A DNA stretch of 64,000 nt from Hirudinaria manillensis (Eukaryota > Annelida > Clitellata > Hirudinida > Hirudinidae): NCBI GenBank assembly GCA_034509925.1, contig CM067528.1:4147001-4211000 (forward strand). The letters run 5' to 3'. Each line of letters starts with the position of its first letter. The first letter of the stretch is position 1. A model generated the notes under the pieces. It was given only the letters and a program-made list of their open reading frames with translations. It did not search any database and had not been told where the DNA came from. The position numbers and the translations under genes were made by a program. Shown here in pieces: positions 58,240 to 64,000 of this stretch.

Positions 58240-58993
58240 TTAAGCTTCAGTTGAATCAGGCACTGGAAGATGTTCGTCGCTTGAAATAATTTTCGCCATG
58301 TGTGCTATACAAAAAATGTGGACAAAATATTGAATTTCATGCAACAAAATATTTAAATGAAGCACTTACTCATGTTTCTGAGATAGTGGCTTTCTTGTAA
58401 TTTCTTTTCAAAAAGTAGGTTTAATTCTGTCACAATGAATGTCTGTGTGCCATTTTCAAGAATGGCATCACACAGGTGATCATAGGCCTTTGGTCCCTTT
58501 TCACTTAATATGTCTAAGAGTGCTCCCATTCTCAACTGTGATAAAGAGATTTTATCACTAGAATTCCTTGTTGCAGATTTTTTTTTTAGCTTTTCAGTCC
58601 ATTGACTGAAACTCTGTTTAATGCTGAATTCTTGCTGTTCATGAATCAAGAATTAAAACATTACTTTTGTTGTTTTTTCATATAAAATTTTCTCCTCATC
58701 TTCTCTGTTCAGACACTGTCGACTCCTCAAAAATGTGAAGTAGTTCTGAGGGTCCACATAATGACAGAGGTAATCCCTCTTTTCATTAAACACCTATCAG
58801 GAAATTCAGAGTATCATTAATTTAAGAAAGAAGATTACAAGATAAAATGTTAATGTTAGCTCATAACATTAGTAACAGAACTTAGCTAATTACGTGAGTG
58901 GGATTTAACCTTGAGCTTGATGTCAAAGAGTATATCCTGATTCACAGAATTCCTGCAAATATTAAATTCTAGTTCAATATCTCGTGAGTTCAT
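58240..58993 (-). CDS. CARD-only adaptor, BCL10-like
   Basis: Four exons (minus): 58993-58910, 58793-58665, 58535-58370, 58304-58240; 147 residues. Seen: one death-fold CARD spanning about residues 25-120, with RDYLCHYVDPQNYFTFLR, LNREDEEKI, RMGALLDILSEKGPKAYDHL and GTQTFIVTELN. The closest remembered family pattern is BCL10 (YLCEKI-----FDHLR, LSREDTEEI, LLDYL, TQNFLI), with CRADD and caspase CARDs next. BCL10 polymerises through its CARD to activate MALT1 and NF-kappaB signalling. Here the Ser/Thr-rich C-terminal tail of vertebrate BCL10 is reduced to about 25 residues (ends VPDSTEA). Exon 3 also continues open upstream of its acceptor, but the spliced join keeps the helix spacing of a CARD. 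The fold is clear; the BCL10 assignment is an inference. Confidence 0.72.
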
Positions 58994-59887
58994 AATGATC
59001 ATCAAGTCGTTTACATGTTCTGATTAGCGCTCAGGTTCGAAACTAGAATTCGAAATGTTCCACCAGGTTTCTGTATACTTTATAAGATACGTTCTGAAAA
59101 TTAAAATGCTAGGAGAAAACTGAGAAACAACTCGTATGGCTGTCTCTCCGCGTAATTCCCAAACTATGCCTATAACTGTATATCCAATTGCATCCTGCAC
59201 TATTAATATCCTGTCAGTGAATCAGTGAAGCGTTACTCGCTCTAACCAACTGCAACTTACTTCTTGAGGCGGGAAGGAGAAAAATGATCAACTTGACTAC
59301 AATCTAAAATCATCAAACTTATAGTAAACCAGAGTCGCCCATTTAAATAGTGAGTTTTAAATTATATGTATGTGTCGTGCAAGATGTGCGATTTTTCTGA
59401 ATTGTAAAAACTGTTTTGATCTGAAGAAAATTAACATTGATGGATGTGGAATACTTTGGCAAGATGACACAGACCTAAAACTATGACCTGTAATAGATTG
59501 GATAGTAGATTTTTAAAGAAATTGTGTTCATGGGTTTAATTAATTTATCAAGATGAACTACATCAAGTTGAGGTGATGCACCTTTGATCTTAATGCATCG
59601 CCGACAAATATTTGAAACTATAAAGAATATAATGAGTTTCTGCTGCAGTGGTGCGTGCCAGCAGAACTTTGTTCCATGGCCAGCCCTTCGATCACCACAA
59701 GCTTACCGTTTGTTGTGTCCGTAAAGTGTTATTGTTATTTTTATGTTTGGAGAAGCATCTAATAATTCCGGTGATTTGTGTCATAGGCAGTAATACCGGC
59801 CTAGCTGCTGGTGAGATAATCGCCCGTCTAGTTTAGTATGGGTCCTGCGGTAATAAGGGTTGTGAGCCGTAGTTTTTTCTTTAAGTC
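58994..59887. other. Region between CARD gene and GALNT2 start codons
   Basis: About 890 bases between divergent genes, with no coding similarity. A slightly GC-richer patch at 59640-59860 precedes the GALNT2 ATG and may be its promoter or 5' UTR. Confidence 0.4.
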
Positions 59888-62800
59888 ATGAAACGAAATA
59901 CTAAATTACTTTTAGTAATATTATTGATCTGGCTAATTTGGTTTCTTTATAATTTCGGCAAAGTTTCTCAGGTGAGCCATTATTTGCGTGGAAAAGTCGT
60001 AATCCAAATAACAATGTGTTACAATTCTCAAGATCTTACGCGTATGTCGTGAAACTGGTTTAGTTATAAGTGTCTTTTCAAACTACGAATGATCTCAGAA
60101 ATAAGATCTGTAATAAAAGAATCAGGTGTTTAAATAGGTTTTAACTGCATTTTTTGGAAAGAAATGTTAATATTCTTCTACAAATATTTATTATCAAGTG
60201 CTGTTTCGAGGTTCATCTCAAACTTACTGAGAATTAGCTTAAATCTTTTTGAAAACTAGAACTGCCTTAAAATTATATTGTCAAGAAAAATTATGATCCA
60301 GGCTCCTGAAGATGTTATGACAAACAATGACTCATCAACCAAGGTTGTAATAAAGAAGATAGAAAGGAAGCAAATAATTGAAGATAACAAAATAAATTGG
60401 ATGTATTTTGAGGCTGACAAATATATCTTCAAAACCAAAGTTTTGCCTGGTCAGGATGCATTTGCTAGGAATAAATTCAATCAAGAAGCCAGTGATCAAA
60501 TTGGGATGGACCGAAATATTCCAGACACAAGACATTCCAAGTATTCATAATTTGTTGCATGTGCTTCAATAATAAAATGTTTACAACAATTTCTGGGTCA
60601 CTATAGATGCCAGGACATTGTATATGATATGGATAACCTGTTGAAAGCAAGCATAATAATAACCTTCCACAATGAAGCAAGATCTACACTACTCAGGACT
60701 GTCATAAGGTTAAAATTATTGAAATAATTTCTTATTTGTTATAAGAAAAAAGTAGGATTTTGTTTAAATTGGTTATTTTTCATATTTAGTGTGTTGAGTA
60801 GAAGCCCTGAAAATCTCATTGCTGAAATTATTTTAATAGATGATTTCAGTGAGAACGGTATGCATTGTTTTTGTTAGACTATTTACATTTTGTTGTTTTG
60901 AACGATATATTTCTTTGCAGCTGATGATGGTCAGGAATTGTCAATCATTAAAAAAGTAAAAGTCCTTAGGAATGAGCGGAGAGAAGGTTCCATTCATGTG
61001 TGATCCTAAAATGTAATCTCAGTTAATGAATTATGTTAATGAATTCTGATAGGACTCATCAGATCTAGAGTCAGAGGTGCAAATATGGCAACAGGTGATG
61101 TTTTGGTTTTTCTAGACAGCCATTGTGAGTGCAATAACGGTTGGCTTGAACCTTTACTGTCAAGGGTGTCAGAAGTTAGTTAATCTTGATGTCTTTAGAT
61201 GTGGCTCATCGTATTCCCTTCAAATATTTATTTCGGTTTTTATAAAGATATTACTTTTCAACATACTACCAGTTTCAATGATGGTGATATTGACTGTTCA
61301 CTGTTGTTATTGTCTTTAATAATATTACTATTACGACTAACCTGTATTTGTGTAGTGTTGTAAACACGATTGTCAGAGGCATCTGACCAATATCACTATG
61401 GTACAAGATGCTTCTGAGATTTAAGCCATAATGAGAAAGATTAAGAAGAATGAATGTGATTAGTGACTAAAAACACAGAGATATGACTAAGTTATCAATA
61501 ACAGACATCAATAAATTGTACAAGAAACCACTATGTAACTTTGGAAATAGGTTCATAGGGATTGATGGTTTCTCAATGCAAAAAAAATGAAAACTAGAAC
61601 TGCCTTAGAATCTCAAGATTGGTCTAGAGTCTGAAGGATATTCAATGTTCAAATGTTTGATGTATAATATAGGAGACGATTCTTAGGGACCGCAACAATT
61701 AAGTTACGTTAAGTGTCGTTGTCACGGCAAACAATTAGACTTTTGTTTTTGCTTTTTGACAAAGCCGAGGGTTTTAAGTGCCGCTTCCTTTTTAAAGAAC
61801 AGGACGCGCGTCGTTAGTCCAATCATTGACGTTATCAATACGGACAACTTTTATTATGTTGGAGCGTCTGCTAATCTCAAGGGAGGCAAGTTGTTAACCT
61901 TATTCTGAAAGATGTTATTTTGTTGCATTTCAATATCTTTGATAACAGAATGTGTTAATTTTGAACATAAGGTATCATATTTATGACGTGATATTGATGA
62001 TAATTTGTAATACTACCAGGATTTGATTGGACACTAGTCTTTAAATGGGATTTTCTGACTAATGCTGAAATGAAGTACCAACAGAGGCACCCAACAGCTC
62101 CCATTAAGTTGTTTTTTCGTGTGATTTTTTTAGCCATAGGCTATGTTTTGATTTAGTGATGCTATCATATATCATTTTCCCAACGATAAGATCTATCCTG
62201 CAAATAAGCATGATTTCAAATCTGCTCACACTGTAAGCCACACCAAAAATGAGCCATATTTAAGATCATTGACTGGCTTGATTTACAGTGTAACCATGGG
62301 CAGGTTTCCCATGATCTCAGAGTTTATTGAATATTATCAACAGCTATTTTATTGTTATATTTATTTACTTAATTCATAATAGTCTGAATGGAATTCTAAT
62401 GTTCTACTAAAGTCCTACTTTTATTAATAAATTATTAAAGCAAGCACCTCTCCTTCTTCAACCTAACTTTTGTGTCACTTATAAATCCAGAAGATTGAAA
62501 TAACAAAGTATATAATAAATTAACTTAAAAAATGAGCCATTTTGCTTTTGCATTTTGTAAGTTAATTAAAGACCTGCTCTAATTTTTTGGGAAATACAAG
62601 TGCTTATAAACTCATTTCTATTTTGAAGGACTCCAGTTATTGCTGGAGGGCTGTTTGCAATCAGCAAGACTTTCTTTGAGGAAATCGGAAAATATGACAT
62701 GATGATGGATGTGTGGGGAGGAGAAAATATAGGTGATTAATTTTTTTTTTTGTTTTGAAGTGGCATTTTTTAATTTCAGTAATGGTATTTAGTTATGATT

Positions 62801-63985
62801 AATTTAATTCTAGTTGGCTGATAGTTACATTAATTACAGACTTAATTTCGTGCAATTTTTCTCTGCTAAGTTTTATATTGACCACAAGTATAACTTTACA
62901 TTAAACTTTACAATCTGTTTGTTTCTTGAATGTCCGAGACAGAAATTCAGTTTCACTAGCCTTTTTAAAGTATATAGTTGTACTGCTGTTTTAATAGTAA
63001 GTTCTAGATTTTCCCCCAGAGTGGAATCCGAATGAGTCAAAATTGAATTCCTACCAAGCTCTTTAATCTTTCCATCGCTTTGTTTCTATGTTAGTGTTTG
63101 CTTAAACTTTGATCTCAATGTTTGAGTCCAAAGATTGAGACCAATTATTGTATTCCCATTTGTTTCATTGATGTTTTTTTTTCTGTTTCTTTCCCACAAA
63201 TGTTAAGCTAGACTCACATTTAGTCTATTAGCTCCTCATTTGTTTTTATATGAATATATTGTAAGAAATCATTTTCTTTATTTTTGATTTCAAGTTTTTT
63301 TTTTAACAAATCTGAAATAGAAGATTTTTATCCTACTCTTACTGAGTCTGTGAAATGATTTTCAGACAATTTTTACTCTTAGCTTCCATACATTTCTCTA
63401 GATTTTCTTTCTCAAGGAATTGATTAATTTCCAAAAATAGTTTAAAAAACTCACAAAACTTTATTTGTCTTGCAGAAATATCATTCAGAGTATGGCAGTG
63501 TCATGGCAGACTTGAAATCTTACCCTGTAGCAGAGTGGGTCATGTCTTCAGGAAACAGCATCCATATACCTTTCCAGGAGGAAGTGGTAATGTAGTAATA
63601 AGGTGTGCACAATTTAATAAGCCTTATTCACTTCTTATGTTATCATTATAAATCATAATTTTAAATTTTCTTGCTAATGTCATTTGTATGGATTCATTTA
63701 TACTCTGAATGCTTTTATTAATCTATGTAAATGCTTTATTGTTTTAGAATACTATCCCACATCCTAGGTCATACTTTATTAGGAACAGATATGCCTTTTA
63801 AACAGAAATAATATATATAGTTTCATTATTTTTATGCCATTTTTCAGTAGAAATTCAATGGATCAGCATGCAAATATTATAATTTATAATAGAAACACTA
63901 GAAGAGCAGCAGAAGTCTGGATGGATGAATATAAGACCTACTATTACATCGCTGTACCTTCTGCTAAAACAGTGCCCTTCGGAAG
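59888..63985 (+). CDS. GALNT2: Polypeptide N-acetylgalactosaminyltransferase 2 (GALNT2), 3' end outside the window
   Basis: Golgi type II enzyme that adds the first GalNAc to Ser/Thr in mucin-type O-glycosylation. Exons in window: 59888-59971, 60302-60540, 60607-60708, 60790-60857, 60921-60986, 61053-61174, 61798-61885, 62020-62107, 62629-62732, 63476-63602, 63893-63985; the lectin domain lies beyond the edge. Seen: a short cytoplasmic N-terminus and signal anchor ([15 protein letters not shown]), [37 protein letters not shown], the metal-binding DSH in [34 protein letters not shown], the acceptor-loop [32 protein letters not shown] and [14 protein letters not shown]. These match the GALNT2 subgroup closely. 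One intron has a GC donor (after 61885). The last exon has two in-frame acceptors (63848 or 63893); the second gives the normal family spacing. Confidence 0.93.
61886..62019 (+). other. GC-AG intron of GALNT2
   Basis: The exon ends AAGGGAG and the intron begins GCAAGT. Joining to the acceptor at 62018-62019 gives LKGGFDW, an invariant segment of the enzyme, so the GC donor is required by the frame. Confidence 0.88.
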
Positions 63986-64000
63986 GTTGGTCTTGAGCGA

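Noticed and set aside
59648..59836. Plus-strand 62-codon frame upstream of GALNT2
   Set aside because: Lies in the probable promoter/5' UTR and ends before the GALNT2 signal-anchor exon; no similarity.
1..64000. CRISPR arrays, operons and ribosome-binding sites
   Set aside because: The window is a spliced eukaryotic genome; the trinucleotide repeats are microsatellites, not spaced direct repeats.

Overview
This is a window of a compact, AT-rich animal nuclear genome. Nearly every gene is split by short GT-AG introns, many of them 50-150 bases, and the proteins are typical metazoan ones: heparanase, sirtuin 5, ENO4, neurensin, a BCL10-like CARD protein, a CUB/LDLa/MAM receptor and GALNT2. Seventeen genes in 64 kb, (AAT)n arrays and a short repeat tail ending in a 'gctatataaat' box plus (ATT)n fit a small-genome, probably marine, invertebrate. 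The exact phylum cannot be read from the sequence. I rebuilt the gene models exon by exon from reading frame, splice sites and remembered family patterns. In every complete model the exon lengths sum to a whole number of codons.

Layout. 1-1030: 3' end of ESS2 (+). 1221-3888: SLC15A4-type peptide/histidine transporter (-). 4697-6676: UFD1 (-). 7567-10044: ENO4-type enolase-like protein (+). 11089-13619: heparanase copy 1 (+). 15586-24530: type I diacylglycerol kinase with 23 coding exons (-). 24531-28140: gene-poor, with a decayed Tc1/mariner transposase. 28141-29068: FKBPL-like TPR protein (-). 30183-30748: neurensin-like membrane protein (+). 31464 to about 35164: heparanase copy 2 (-). 36320-37942: CHMP4/Snf7 (+). 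About 38640-38880: a second Tc1 fossil. 39847-41805: Glut4EF/ZNF395-type C-clamp factor (+). 42582-45337: SIRT5 (-). 46308-47742: KDM8/JMJD5 (+). 49894-55216: CUB-LDLa-MAM-MAM-LDLa single-pass receptor (+). 55279-56489: CCDC59/TAP26 (-). 56831-58000: single-exon ATG13 (+). 58240-58993: CARD-only BCL10-like adaptor (-). 59888 to the window end: GALNT2 (+), cut by the edge.

The genes look like independent housekeeping and signalling units, not one pathway. Many neighbours are head-to-head (UFD1/ENO4, FKBPL/neurensin, heparanase 2/CHMP4, SIRT5/KDM8, CCDC59/ATG13, CARD/GALNT2) or tail-to-tail with gaps as short as 62 bases. The points most worth a second look are: two heparanases in inverted orientation with the same intron phases and no room for the vertebrate linker peptide; three GC-AG introns; an ENO4 protein with altered catalytic positions; a relic of SIRT5 exon 3 upstream of SIRT5; the BCL10-like CARD-only gene; and the unusual receptor architecture. 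I found no clear evidence of a wholly new multi-gene system.
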